Assembly (NCBI GenBank): GCA_026225945.1
Contig: JAMJFZ010002307.1
Coordinates: 6,175,001 to 6,239,000 of the forward strand
DNA: 64,000 bases
Direction: 5' to 3'
Origin: Cricetomys ansorgei
Taxonomy: Eukaryota; Chordata; Mammalia; Rodentia; Nesomyidae
In this document: piece after piece, positions 21,576 to 33,551 of the stretch
Numbering within the stretch: position 1 is the first letter of the stretch
Layout of the letters: the number at the start of each line of letters is the position of its first letter
Position numbers and translations under genes: made by a program
The notes under the pieces: generated by a model
Told to the model about the DNA's origin: nothing
Databases searched by the model: none
Seen by the model: only the letters and a program-made list of their open reading frames with translations

Positions 21576-22927
21576 TCAGAAAACATTACAGCCTGAGCCC
21601 ACTGGAAGACTGAGATTAGTAGAGACCTTTTCTTTCTCAGACAGGAGGCCCTGCACTCCATCCACCCTCAGATACTAAACCTCTGATCCTGACTCTAAGC
21701 TTTGAAACCTGGCAGTCAGCCAGAGCATCTGGGAGAGAGGAAGGCTCCAGAGAGTGAGTCTCGGATGTGCTTCAGTTTGAAACCTCAGCTGCTCTAGGGC
21801 AAGCCTCTGTCTCTGCTAAGAGCAATGATGTTCCCACACTTGGGTTTAGAATATTTCATAATTCCCCTTTGCCTCTGCCCCACGATGATGACTAACTCTC
21901 TAACCTTACATGCTGCTAAATCTTACAAATCTAGTGAAGTGACATCTAGATTATGCATAACATTTGTACCATGTGTGCATTGATAATTCTCAGTGTAGGT
22001 ACCATTACTGATGCGTCACCACATCTGACTCTATAGTTCTTTTTGTAAGAGTGCTTAGGAAAACTTGGCAATAAGAGGAAATGAGTTTATGAGTCCACAT
22101 AAGGAAATTCCACTGGTGATATTTCAAGGCATACTGGTTATTAAAGTCTGGGGAAGTCTTCAAGGAAGGAGATTTTAATTTAAACATTCCACAGATCCTT
22201 CCTTTCTGCTTAAAGAAAGATTAACGATTTTCTAAGAAATAAGATTTTCAGCAATGTGTTTTGTGGTTTTCTAAATATTTTTCTTATCATTTATTTTCTT
22301 TCATTATTAAAATCATGTGACCACGTCTTATGAACATAGAAGCGAATTGAAAGAGGCAGGATGGAAACAGTTACATAGTAATTGAACAGGGATTAAAATT
22401 TAGGTCAGCTAGGTGTGAATCACAACATTTCCTTTCCCTCCTATCGGGCTTTTAGCACTAAATAATCACAGAGTACATGTTAAGTCTCGAGTCATTGGCC
22501 CTGAGCATTTTGGTGAGGAGAAAGAAAGATACCAGATTTCTTTTTTGTGGATGTTAGTGGGATGGATTTATTTCTCCAAATCCATTTCTCTCATTCTTTA
22601 TCTTTCTTAAGACTGTTGAGCATGAAAAACAAATTTTCTAAACACTATAAATTAACATACTTCAAAATGATAGCTCTACAATCATCTCTAGGAAGAGAGT
22701 AAAGTATATATTGGCTGCTTAGCTCCCAACTGTTTTCTTGACACAGCTCATTAGAACCAAACATTCATTCCTGAAATCATTCATTCATTCACTCTTTGAG
22801 CACATATTAGTTGTACACATTTAGCTCCACGTTTTATGAAAATATAACAAGGGTGAAACTTCCCAATCCAGAGGCTCCTTGCAAGACCTTCTGAATCATT
22901 AGGAGTGATCATTCATAGGAATTCATC
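21576..22927. other. Unique non-coding DNA
   Basis: No clear repeat. A small (CATT)n patch with following gagcacatattagttgtac near 22763-22818 could be a decayed antisense L2 end, too weak to call. Confidence 0.45.
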
Positions 22928-23012
22928 AAAGCAACTGGTTCAAATCTCATCTCTGGCACGATGCTAACTTATGAGTCACATGATCTTGGTACAAAGTAGA
23001 CTCATCACTTGT
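22928..23012 (+). mobile_element. MIR SINE, sense
   Basis: The sequence caactggttcaaatctcatc, tctggcacgatgctaactta and catgatcttggtacaaag follows the MIR tRNA/core region. Confidence 0.6.
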
Positions 23013-23121
23013 TTTTTTTACCTTGACTAATGACCATATGATCTTATTGTCCCCAGATCTGAGTTCTTTTAGAAGAGCATAACTCAGACATATGTAGTTA
23101 TTTCTAAATAAACTTGAATGG

Positions 23122-23139
23122 GAAAAAAAAAAAAAAAAC
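23122..23139. repeat. Poly(A) tract
   Basis: Eighteen A. No adjoining element recognised. Confidence 0.9.
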
Positions 23140-23499
23140 TCGTCCCTTGATTAGACCAACACACTGTTACTAAATCTGATCGACTTTACAATTAAAACTC
23201 TGTGTCATGCATCAAGAATTAGATTGATATATAGCACATGTGCATAATCATTGGCTCCGCCTAGCATCATATATCAGATTCAGACTGATTTTCTATAACT
23301 TGGTTCCCTGGGTGATGGAAGCTGGGGATAGCTTAATAAGAAAGGGCTTTTAATGCTAATAAGAAATGTTTGCTAAGATCACCTGGGGCCAAAGCTACAA
23401 GTTGGCTCAAGAAGCAGAAGCTGGCTCCGACCTTCACATGCATCATTTGCTAGTTATAAATATAATCAATTTTCCAGTGCAAGCAATAGGTCTAAGAAC

Positions 23500-23560
23500 A
23501 CAAGCAAGCAAAAGTCTGGGTTCCTGGGTTCAATCCCCACACTGTCACCCATGCACAAAA
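23500..23560 (+). mobile_element. Possible tRNA-derived SINE remnant
   Basis: Only a B-box-like string (cctgggttcaatccccacac) is recognisable, as in ID/B4 elements. The rest is decayed. Confidence 0.35.
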
Positions 23561-24281
23561 ATGCCTGAAAACCTGCAAGCAAACCAAAAGAATCATGTAA
23601 GAACTGTTCCTCCCAATCTCATGCAAATATTCAAGAACACCACACTAGAGAACCTTGTAAGTTCTGGGCAGATGTAATAAAACGTGAAGTCATTATGGCT
23701 TTAATTTATTAAGTCTGCAGACTTTATATTTCAGTAGAAACCCAAACCTCTGATCAGCTCTGACTGTGACCATAAATCTGTACTTTATAGTTTATTATAC
23801 CGTGCTCTGTATTATTCCTGCCACTTTGGATAATTATGTAGGAAACAAAACAAAAAAGAAAACGAGGGACTTTATACGTTGTTTCTAAATATTTACCTGC
23901 TAACATTTTTCAGTTTCTTTATACATTTAGATTCATTTACATAATCGCTCATGAAAGCACTCGTTCAAGGCTGCTTCCCACAGAAAATTATTAAGGCTCA
24001 GTCAAACCTACAGGGGCGACTTTATGAGACTAATCTATAAAAATGATCTCTTCTTAGAAAAAAGTTAGAAAATTTGAGAAAAATAATGAAATCCATACAT
24101 AGCATCAGTTGGATCAAAAATTTTAACTCAATAAGATTTGTTCTTGAATTTGGATTGCTTCTCTTTCTTCATAAGATGTTTTGATATGTTGATTTGGTGT
24201 AAACAACATGATTCTTTTGAATCCAGTATTAAAATTAATAATGTCCCTTTCAAAACTGTAAAAGCTAAATAGCTTACATCG
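23561..24281. other. Unique AT-rich non-coding DNA
   Basis: No repeat or gene recognised. Confidence 0.5.
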
Positions 24282-24287
24282 TGTATG

Positions 24288-24341
<54 letters not shown>
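24282..24341. repeat. (TATG)n/(TA)n microsatellite
   Basis: Three GTAT-like units then about 22 TA units. Confidence 0.95.
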
Positions 24342-24342
<1 letters not shown>

Positions 24343-25194
24343 CTTACCTTTAAGTATGTAAAATATATAAAACAACTTCATTTTAAGCTGTTATAAATGG
24401 CAGTAAAACTCTCTAGGCTGCCGAGTTAAGAAACACTCTGAAAATAACTAAAAATAATATTTTTATTATAACTAAAATAACTAAATAATAACTAAATAAG
24501 AAACAGAATGACTTTTAAAATAAAACTGTAATTCATATGAATTACATCACTGAACTCATCTTAAACCCTGATAAGCACAAACAGCTACTGAATTCACCTT
24601 TACAGCTTTAAAACATGAATGTTACTGTGGGTTCTCACAATACTGGAATGACTTTTTATCTGACTACCTGTATTCCTATTGAAAATTGTCAAAGGGAACT
24701 GGTCATGTGACACTCGGATTAAAATGGGCTGCACATGTCTAAGGTTATATCCTCAGAGGATGACAATTCAATTTTTCAAGATTTTGCAAGATAAAGTCAC
24801 AACCTCACGAGCTTGCTCAGCTTGAGGAGTGGCTCACTATTATAACTCTCAATTTTTGCAAGTTCCACACGCTCAAATATTTCATTAGAAACACACACAC
24901 ACACCCCACACCCTTAGGATAACCGGTTCATAATTTGGTTCGCAAAGAGAGTTTTTATCTTTGAGAGATGGTCAGAGGCAGCTCTGAGAGATGCGGGTTA
25001 TTTATCTAACTCATAAGTCACCAGCAGGAAATGCTTTTAAAAGCTGAGCTCATTAAATTGGTGGATATCTTATTTCCAGCCACTCTCCACCGACTTCACA
25101 ATCCAAGCTCTGTTATGGAAGGAACTGTACATGTTACAGTGCATCTATTGAGTCTTCACAGTGCTGCGGAATGCCTACATGAAAGTATTCTGGA
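24342..25194. other. Unique AT-rich non-coding DNA
   Basis: Nothing recognised apart from a short CA patch near 24893. The ataact/aactaaaat string at 24445-24500 is a small local repetition. Confidence 0.5.
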
Positions 25195-25302
25195 GTTGAA
25201 CTTCTTGTCGGGTAAATCTGGTTTCATTCTTCCCAGTGTTGTGAATCTGCAAAGGTTGCTTGTTCTAGGTTCAGTTATCTCATTTATAAAATGGAGGTAG
25301 AA
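25195..25302 (+). mobile_element. MIR SINE, sense, truncated by a younger SINE
   Basis: The run ctggtttcattcttcccagt, gttgtgaatctgcaaaggtt, ttcagttatctcatttataa and aatggaggtag follows MIR through its core. It stops where the tRNA-derived SINE at 25303 begins. Confidence 0.65.
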
Positions 25303-25395
25303 AAAAGAAGTGAGAAGCCTCGGAGGCTAAAGGGGCTTGCTGCCAAACCCACCAACCTGAGTTCGATCTGCGGGATCCACACGGTAGAGGAGATG
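25303..25395 (+). mobile_element. tRNA-derived SINE head (B4A/RSINE1-like), sense
   Basis: The order ggaggctaaaggggcttgct, gccaaacccaccaacctgag, ttcgatctgcgggatccaca and ggtagaggaga matches the tRNA head of this SINE class. It is truncated just downstream. Confidence 0.65.
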
Positions 25396-25424
25396 ATATT
25401 TCTTTTCTGTTCTTTTTTTCTTTC

Positions 25425-25772
25425 TTCCTCATGCATATGTGTGTGCCATGCACACATGTTCCTATGTGGACAGGTATACATGCATGTGTGTGCTTGTGCG
25501 TATGGAGTTTGCGGATGATGTGGGGATTCTTACTTGATTTCTCTTCCACCTTATTCACTATGGTAGGACCTCTCAATCAAACCCAGAACTCACCAATACA
25601 GCTAGTCCCCATAGTCACCTTGCTCTAGGGATCCCATCTCTGCTTTCTTTGAACTGAATTATAGATGGGCCACCATGCACAGCCAGCATTTATATGGGTT
25701 CTATGGATCTGAGCTCTGGGCCTCTTGACTGAGTGACGAGCATATTAATGGCAAAGCCATCTCTCCAGGCCC
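25425..25772 (-). mobile_element. B4-type SINE with TG-rich tail, antisense
   Basis: A TG-rich tail is followed by a diverged B1-like middle (gatgggccaccatgcacagc) and the tRNA part (atgggttctatggatctgag, ggcaaagccatctctccagg). Several short frames of both strands cross it and are SINE-derived. Confidence 0.7.
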
Positions 25773-26246
25773 TATTCTAATAGTTAAGCACTGCTGGCAC
25801 ACTCTCATTCCTCATGTTTCATTTCTAACAGCATCTCATCAGAGATATGCCCCATCACTGTCCTACCACCAATCTACCCATCGAACTATCCCCTCATCTA
25901 ACACCAATAAGCAGGAAGCACTCACCCTGAGCCAGCCTCGGTACCAGGAGTAAACAAGAGTCCAGTATAATCTGCACTTCCTTGCCATTCCTTACACATG
26001 ATTAAGTTTGTTTCCTGAGTTACTGTAATATGGAATGATCTCTCAGGACTGGCTCTTGCCTGTCTCCCTCTGGAAACGTGGGTTCCAGGAGAATAGAAAT
26101 CTCATCTCCAGATATGCTGTGTGCACTGAGATGGGCATAGGTTGAGACACACAACACAGATTCACACAGAGGATAACTGTTTTATCAATCCAAGAGAAAA
26201 CTGAACAGTGGGAGCCAACTGCTTAAGTTTTTTTTAAATGAAGAAT
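25773..26246 (+). mobile_element. Non-coding stretch with an L2 remnant
   Basis: Within this interval 26058-26105 (gcctgtctccctctggaaac, gtgggttccaggagaatag, aaatctcatctcc) resembles the L2 3' end. The rest is unassigned. Confidence 0.4.
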
Positions 26247-26360
26247 TAGCTGGATATGGTGTTGCACACCTCTAATTCTAGCACTACGCATGTAGGGGCA
26301 GACAGATTTCTGTGAATTCAAAGCCAGTCAGGGCTACACAGTATCTTTCACAATTCTCTG
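26247..26360 (+). mobile_element. B1 SINE, sense
   Basis: The sequence gctggatatggtgttgcaca, cctctaattctagcactac, gaattcaaagccagtcaggg and ctacacagtatcttt follows B1. The A tail is replaced by a pyrimidine-rich stretch. Confidence 0.8.
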
Positions 26361-26490
26361 TCTCTGTCACCTCCCTGTCCCCCCCTCCCCTTCCTCTCCT
26401 TGTTTCCTCTCCCTTCTCTCTCCAACATACACACACATACACACACACACACGCCCGTGTGCACATGCACAGAGACACACACAGAGAGAA
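26361..26490. repeat. CT-rich tract and (CA)n
   Basis: About 65 bases of C/T followed by CA units to 26490. This makes the mirrored open frames on both strands here meaningless. Confidence 0.85.
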
Positions 26491-28039
26491 AGATGGGAAA
26501 GGGAGAATGTGTTAATCTGAAAGTTATACTAGTGCATAAATATTTCTAGGTCCTAAATTCTACCCTGCCAGGGAGGAGTCTCTTGGTAGAGAAAAGCATT
26601 TTGTGATATACATATTTATGTAAAACTATAATACATAACATGTTTACTGCTTTAGTTTTAAATTACTGCTGTGGCTCTTGGATGTAAATGAGAGTTTGTG
26701 CATAGTAAAACATCTTTATAATCTCTGCTCAAACTAGGACCTTTCTGCCTGCCTTCTTAGGTTTTAGTGAATGATCTACTAGTACACACTGGAAACCTCT
26801 CATCCACAGAGCAGTCTTTATAGATGCTGACAGTTCAGAAACTCTGTTTGCTGGCCCCAACTTCCCAATAGATCAGAAGGTCATGGGACACAGTTCTGGC
26901 CAATAGATTTAAGCAGAAGTCACTACGTGACATTTCCATGGGAATGCTTGGCTAGTTGGTGTCTTGTTCTTTTCTTTGTATTCTTCCTGCCTACAAGCAA
27001 TGTAGAATTCTAGAATGAAGCAGTGAGCCCCTGACAGAAAGTAACCACACAGCAAAACTCATAGTCTCTGTTCCAATAAGCTAATGTGTCACCAGTGACC
27101 TCTCTTTAAGTAGACAGATACTGATACAGTGACCCTGCCCCTGACATGCACAATTTCTCAGAGAACAGTAGCAACGCTGGTGGATAACAAATAGTGAAAA
27201 ATCCTTGGAAATGGAGGACAAACAGACCCACACACATGAGCTGACCTGCATTATCTCAAAAGAAAGCACAACAGTCCAACTGTGTAATAGTACACAGAGG
27301 CACAATGTATGCTGAATTTGACATGAGTATGTGTGTGTGTCCTTTATAGCAAGTTCAAGTGTGAGTTTCACCTGTGTGGTAGACATACGTGTGGGTCAGT
27401 CCTCTTTACTACCACATAGCTGGATCTACAACTTTTTAAATATAATGCTATCACCACGTTAAGAATGGATACACGTGGATATTATGAACCAGGGAAAACC
27501 TGCCTGAAGAAGAGATAAAGGTAATGTTTTGAAGTATGAATTACAGACCTGGTTTAAAAGTTATTTCAGGATGAAATACTTTAGGGATTTTGGGTTAACT
27601 GTATTATTTTTAATACAGAATGTGACGTAGCCATTAACACCATGATTTCTCAGAAAATGAAAAAGTAACATTTTTATAATGCTTTCCATCATCAAAACAA
27701 AACTTATTTACCAGGAACTATCTTGTCTAATACAGGGCATGGAGAAATAATGAAATAGAGAATTTTATTATGAAAAACCTTATGGCTTATAGGTAAAGGA
27801 GAAGTTTCATAGAATATCACAGACATACGATCTTCCAGATGGATCCCGATGTTTGAAAATTTATCCTTATCTTTGAAAGAAATGAGACGTATTGCTATCA
27901 TTTTTTTCAAAGATAAATGTAAAATAGCCCAAGAAAGGAAAAAAATACAAGAAATAGGAAAATATTCATAAATCATAAATCTAGCGAAGAACCTGTAATG
28001 TGAATTGTTGGAAAGAGAATGTGGAACCTTGCCATTTCA
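26491..28039. other. Unique non-coding DNA
   Basis: No repeat recognised. The minus-strand frames at 27081-27386 (101 codons) and 27704-27976 (90 codons) have no recognisable domain and no exon-like borders. Confidence 0.45.
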
Positions 28040-28460
28040 GCAACAGCAGGAAACACTTCAATTAGAAACTGGGTAAACCATGGAAATGACATCTCTCCAT
28101 CTCTCCATGTCTAACAAGCACATGGAGATGTGCTAACCAGGAGCTAATGGGGAAGTCAAAGCCACAGTGAAATACCCCTCCTCACTCTCAAGGAGGACAG
28201 CTACTTTTTAAACAGGCACACAGAACACTGTCAGGTGTTGACAAGGATGTGGAAGAATAGCCACTCCCACTGTTTGCTGCTGAGAATGCAAAGAGGCCCA
28301 GTCACTTTGGGAAAGCATTTGAGAGCTTCTCAAACTATGAAAAATGGGGTTTCCACATGAAGTAGCAATGTCATCAATAAGCACATACTCAAGACAAATG
28401 ATAATATATCCATAAAAGCCTGAACAATAATATCCAGTGTAGATGCTAATTCCAGGCAAA
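28040..28460 (+). mobile_element. L1M LINE, ORF2 3' region, left part
   Basis: The order gtctaacaagcacatggaga, gaagtcaaagccacagtgaa, gttgacaaggatgtggaaga and tttgggaaagcatttgagag matches the 3' part of an old L1 ORF2. Many stops and indels make it non-coding. The element resumes at 29321. Confidence 0.75.
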
Positions 28461-29320
28461 AGCCATTTATTCTTTTCTAATCCAATCACTGATCCTTAGT
28501 CCTGGAGCCCTGGAAAGTTTTGGCCTCTATAAAGTCTAAAACATTTAAGCCTATAACTGCAAGGCTTCAGCCTCAGCCTCTGTACAATCTAAAACGTTTA
28601 ATGTCCAAGACTTACTGCTGACTGAGACACTCTGACTAGCTTCTTCTGAACTCAGAGCTGTACTGAACTCAAACTCTTCTCCAAAGCTGCTGGTTCAAAT
28701 TGACTTTCTGAACTGGTTGACTCTTTCTGACAGAACTGTTCTGACTCTGGCAGACTCTAGCTGACTACTACAACTTCTCTGACTGAACTGCTCTGCTCAG
28801 CTTCAAACTGACTCAACTCGTCTCATCTGATACTCACTGCTGCCAAACTGCCCCTACCTCAGACTCCTCAGACTGCTTCAGATTGCTCCTGTGTCACTGC
28901 CTCTGTGTCATATCCTCATCCTCTCTATTGATTCTCTGAGCTAAGAGTCTGCTTTTCCATCATGAGAGTTGGGCGTGTTCTCACTCTGACTCACTCTGCT
29001 AACTCTTCCTCTGATTTGTCTGCCATTCACTCTGACTCATCTCAGACATCACTTCTTGTCTGACATTGACTCCTTCTGAGCTCTGCTTCCTGTCTCTCAA
29101 ATGCTGAGATTAAAGGTGTGCACTACCACTGTCTTCTGAATATTGGGATTAAAGGTGTGTACTACATTCTTTCTACATTCCATCTGGACCACAGAGGCCT
29201 CTGAATGTGATCCCTTCATATAGACCTCTGAATGTGATCCCTTCATATAGACTCTTGGATGTGATCCTTTCCCAGAGCAGCCATGTTGCTGGATTAAATG
29301 ATTAAATATTCCTCTACAAT
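28461..29320 (+). mobile_element. CTGA-rich rodent interspersed repeat (RMER1-like?), inserted in L1M
   Basis: An 860-bp block splits the L1M. Its middle (28615-29080) is dominated by ctgact, ctgaact and ctctgact. It carries two copies of gattaaaggtgtg at 29108 and 29147 (B1-like 3' sequence) and three 27-base repeats starting at 29198, 29225 and 29252 (ctctgaatgtgatccc type). Flanks show a near-duplicate tccaggcaaa/tccagggcaaa, a probable target duplication. The RMER1 name and orientation are from memory and uncertain. Confidence 0.55.
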
Positions 29321-29745
29321 CCAGGGCAAACTTATTCAGAAGAACCCAAAAATAAAAATAATTCTCAGTCCATTAACTAATTCAATGGATGAACAAATGA
29401 TCGCACATATATACAGCTGAATATGATTTGGCAACTAAAAAGAACGACGTAATGACACACAGTAACTACAACATGGCTAAATGTACAAAGCCCTGTGCTA
29501 AATGAAACACATCAATCAGAAAAATTGGCAATGACTCCTGTTTTAGGAAAAGTCTGAAATAAGGAAATCTGTATGAATAGCCAGTAAGCTGTTGACTCTG
29601 AGTGAGAGCAAGTCAGGTGACAAGGAGACATGAAAGCCAGCCAGCACAGGGTTTCCCTGGGAGTGATGAAAAACTACTGGACTCAGTGATGATGTTTATA
29701 GCTCTAAGAAAATGCCAAAACCCATTGTATTGCAGGCTTTAGATG
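29321..29745 (+). mobile_element. L1M LINE, 3' end, right part
   Basis: Resumes with aataattctcagtccattaa, attcaatggatgaacaaatg and aactacaacatggctaaatg, then the 3' UTR-like segment with gatgatgtttatagctc. Together with 28040-28460 this is one element broken by the CTGA-rich insertion. Confidence 0.7.
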
Positions 29746-29899
29746 GTAATGTTTATGGGATATAAGTGCTATTTCCGCACTGTTTCTACGCACGCATACA
29801 CAACTAATACTAAAAGTCTCTTTAAGGAGAAACATTAAATTCATCCCAACTTAAATCTGAGTAGTACAAATGAAATGTTGGGAGGATAGAGAATTACAA

Positions 29900-30100
29900 T
29901 GAACTTTTAAAAAGATTTAACTATTTGTATGCTTATGTCTGCACATAGGTATGCTCTCATGAATGCAGATGCCTGCAGAGACCACATATGGCTTTGGATG
30001 CCCTGGAGCTGGAGATACAGGTTGTTGTGAGCCCTGTGTGCAAGGAACAAACTCACATCCTCTATAAGAGCAGTGTCGCTGAGCCAGTTCTCCAGTCTCA
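29900..30100 (-). mobile_element. B3 SINE, antisense
   Basis: The sequence gccctggagctggagataca, ggttgttgtgagccctgtgt, aagagcagtgtcgctgagcc and agttctccagtctcat follows antisense B3. Confidence 0.8.
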
Positions 30101-30191
30101 TAATTAACTTCTTCGTATGTAAGGTATTAAAATACTTTACCTGTGTCAGTGAGTTTATATAAGCGTATCTTATTTATTTTTATGCTGCTAT

Positions 30192-30376
30192 TAGTGTGTG
30201 TGTGCCTGCAAGCATGTATGTATGTGCATGGGCATGCCATGGCATACATGTTGAGGTTAAAGAACAGCCTGAGGGATTCTGTTCTCTGCTTCACCATTGG
30301 ATCCTAGGGATCAAACCCAGGCCAGTAGGCTTGGGGGCAAGCAGCGTTGCCCGCGGAGTCATCTCACCATCCCTAG
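30192..30376 (-). mobile_element. tRNA-derived SINE, B4A/RSINE1-like, antisense
   Basis: A TG-rich tail is followed by attggatcctagggatcaaa, cccaggccagtaggcttggg, ggcaagcagcgttgcccgcg and agtcatctcaccat. The plus-strand frames of 103 and 132 codons at 30196-30695 begin inside it and are not gene-like. Confidence 0.65.
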
Positions 30377-30764
30377 ACATCTTATTTTGTCTAGAAGTGA
30401 GATGTCTGTACACAGGGATCGTATTTTTCTTACTAGCTCCTCTGGAAGGCTTTCGGAATTTTTCCACTTATATTTGTTCCTCTTGCCAAGTCAGAGGGTT
30501 ATGTTAAGTACTCACATTGCTTTGATTTCCGAGTTGGCTGGAGGAATTCTCCACAAAGAGACGCAGTATCAACCCTTTTATGGGTTTGTTATCTTAAACT
30601 GTGGTCTGCACAGTAGCTTTTATTTTCCTTTTCCCTGTGTGCAAAGCCTCTCCAAACACTCTGGTGTTAAGTTCAGTTTTCACATATATAGTTAAAACTC
30701 ATTTTAATAAACCCCTACTCATTCTGCAAATAAGGTTGGATCGATAAATGACTTTTCATGTATG

Positions 30765-31130
30765 TCTTAGTTAAAAGTTTCTATTGCTATGATAAATGGC
30801 ATTTCTTTGGGGGAGGAAACGGTTTATTTAAGTTTACAGCTGAAACAAACTCCAGGTCACACTCCATCACTGAGCGAAGTCAGGGCAGAAACTCAAGGCA
30901 GGAACCAAAGCTGAAACGCAGAAGACCACAGTTCCTCGTGGCCTGCTCAGTCTGCTTTCTTACATGACCTAGGATGGCCAGCCTTACAACATCAATCAAC
31001 AGTAAAAAATTTTTTTAAAAAGCTCTTCAGACTTGACTACAGGCCTATCAGATGCACACATTTTCTCAATTAAGATTCCCTTTTCCTGGATATGTCTAGC
31101 TTTCTGTCAAGTTGACAGAACACCCAGACA
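30765..31130 (+). mobile_element. URR1-like non-autonomous DNA transposon (hAT-Charlie group?)
   Basis: The order tttctattgctatgataaat, gggaggaaacggtttattta, gaagtcagggcagaaactca, ctgctcagtctgctttctta, attttctcaattaagattcc and ctgtcaagttgaca follows a common rodent repeat that I recall as URR1. The middle is shortened. No transposase is encoded. Terminal repeats were not resolved. Confidence 0.65.
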
Positions 31131-32206
31131 GGACAATGTGTGTTAACAATAATCATGTAAAGCTATATTGGCTTTTATTTAATGTTACTTTTGGGAACCA
31201 AGCTCGGATTCTCTTTACCGACTGATACTTTAATGTATTATTATTTTTTTAATCCTCAGAACAACTCATACCACACTATCATCACCATCTCTTCACCAGT
31301 GATGGAGCCACGTCAGGCAGAGCTCTGTACTACGAAAGGTCTCTGGGACAGACAGACACAACACGATCTGCTTTTAAAACCTGACTCTTACACTCTGCTT
31401 TCTATGACTCTACTCAAGAATGACTAGGCGCTGTTAAAGCACAAATGTGGAGACATGGAGTTCTTCACTGAGAGACGGGGTGCTGGTGACGGCTGAACTC
31501 AGTACGAGGCTTTGATAACTGAACAGCGTTTTAAGATACGCACAGAATGTGGCCATGGATGGGGGCAGATTTCAGGTCCAGTGGTCAGGATCCACAGAAC
31601 CTTTACACAAATCCAAAGAAGTCAGGATATATTTTAAGGTAAGAAGAAATGTTAGAACACTTAAACGTAGAGATCATTTCTACATGTTCTGTGATCTAGA
31701 AAGACAGTTTGTATGGCAATAGCTCTTGGAGGAAGAACGTCTATGGTGGAAATAACCTAGAAGACACTTGCTAAACACTGGATTAAAAAAACAAAAATCA
31801 ACACTCATTATTCTTTTCTTCTAATCCCAAGGAAACATTTCTCATACTTTAACACCCCGTGATTTAAGGGACCTAATGTCCATGATCACTTTCTAATCTT
31901 TGCAGGGGTTTGTTACTGAGTCAACAGGTGACAAAATCAAACTCTAATACACTATGCTCACTAAAGGAGGCCACATTCACACTTCTAACGGGGAGGAGTC
32001 TTCAAGGCGGTGGAGTCTTCAAAAGGGGAAGGGTCATCAAAGGGCAGGGGATGAGTCTTTCCTTGTCTTCCTTTAAAGAGGTCATTTAAGTTTCAAACAC
32101 AGTCTGGATCTAGGGACTGGGAGAGTGCCTCTGAAGGGGTGGTGTGGCTGCAAAGCATCTGGACCTCCATTTCTAATTAACACAGATTAGAACAAGGACC
32201 TCAGTC
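31131..32206. other. Unique non-coding DNA
   Basis: No repeat recognised. The plus-strand 81-codon frame at 31182 resembles nothing known. A short local repetition (gaggagtcttcaa, ggtggagtcttcaa) occurs near 31992-32021. Confidence 0.5.
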
Positions 32207-32281
32207 CAGATCCTGGACTGAAAGTACTGACGTGAATCCTCTGTCAGTACAGATCCTGGACTGGCAGTACGGATGTGAATT
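32207..32281 (+). repeat. Two-copy 43-bp tandem duplication
   Basis: cagatcctggactg starts at 32207 and again at 32250. The first 32 bases of the two copies differ at only a few positions (aaagtactgacgtgaat versus gcagtacggatgtgaat). Confidence 0.75.
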
Positions 32282-32717
32282 TGGGTGAGAGGATAAAAGC
32301 ATAAATCCCACAGCATACGTTCTTTCTAGGGGACTTTGTTGTTCGAACCAGTCTTACCCATCAGAGGTAGACTGCACCATCTCATTGACTGGAGAAAGCC
32401 AGCAAAAGAGGAGTTAGAAAAAGAACAGATGAAAAAATCCAAAGACAGACATTCTTTGATGATGGGACTCTTGCTGCAGAAACCTCACCAGCCACTAACT
32501 CAGTAAGTATCCAGTGATTGCCACCATGTAGACACCAGAGACATTAGTACGACAAAAATAAATCAATGTGAGTCTATACCTTAACAGAATCTCTATTTGT
32601 AGAGGGAAACAAGCATGCGCTGAAGACTTACAGCAGTAAGCTATAGCTCTTAGAATATCTATTGCTCAATAACACAGGAGTATGTAATCCATTAAAAACA
32701 CACTTTTACAGAGGAAA
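32282..32717. other. Unique non-coding DNA with a possible old repeat patch
   Basis: The patch at 32510-32625 (gtagacaccagagacattag, tacgacaaaaataaatcaat) weakly resembles the ancient repeat noted at 19452 and 54905. The rest is unassigned. Confidence 0.35.
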
Positions 32718-32905
32718 TGGGCTGGAGAAATGGCTCAATGGCTAAAAGCATCTGTGCTTGCAGAGGACCACAGTTCAGTTTTCAGCACCCATGTCAGTCA
32801 GCTTACAACTGCCTGTATCCCCAGCTCCAGAAGGTCTAACACCCTTGTCTGACCTCCATGGGCACACAGACACATGCATATACACATACACCTTCATTTA
32901 TGTGG
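32718..32905 (+). mobile_element. B3/B2-type SINE, sense
   Basis: The head gggctggagaaatggctcaa then tggctaaaagcatctgtgct, the body ccccagctccagaaggtcta, and a tail with ctccatgggcacacagacac and tatacacatacacc. Confidence 0.8.
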
Positions 32906-33551
32906 AAGGGGTACACAAAGGAACTGCAGATAGAGTGCCTTGATGGGCAAAACCCCAGTGGCAAATGTTCCAAACGAGAATGTACACCACTGAACTGAAC
33001 TGCTTAGAAAAAGAGGGTTTCTTTACAAATGATCTGTATTCACAATACACACAGGAAAGGTCGGCATCTCTAGATGCACAGTGTGGCACTCCTGATATGG
33101 TGGCTGAGGAGGCAATGGTGCGCTCATATCTGTTCCTAAGAAAGGTCCTGTCTACGAAACTAGATATAACTGCCTGGAGCCAGTAAAGGTGAATCCCCAC
33201 AGAGAGAACGACCTGTTATGAAATGATTTATAATCTGGGAAAGGGAAAGGGCTAAGGAGGACAGATGCAAGTACAGATGCCAGGAGCTGAGGAATGGGAA
33301 GGTGAGGATACATGCCTGAGGCAGGTTTTATTTACTTAAAGAGAACAAAAAAAGGTCTGACTGAAGGAGGGAGAGATTCCTCACAACTTGTGTATGTCCG
33401 TCCTGTCCTATACATGTCCATCTGAAAATATGCAAATCCTATGGCAAATCTGCCTTCCACTCATCCAGCCTGGCACATTGGAGGTATTCCAGAAGTAACA
33501 AGTACAGAAAGAGAGATGTGAAGCTGATAATAAAGCAGGAACACACAGGAG

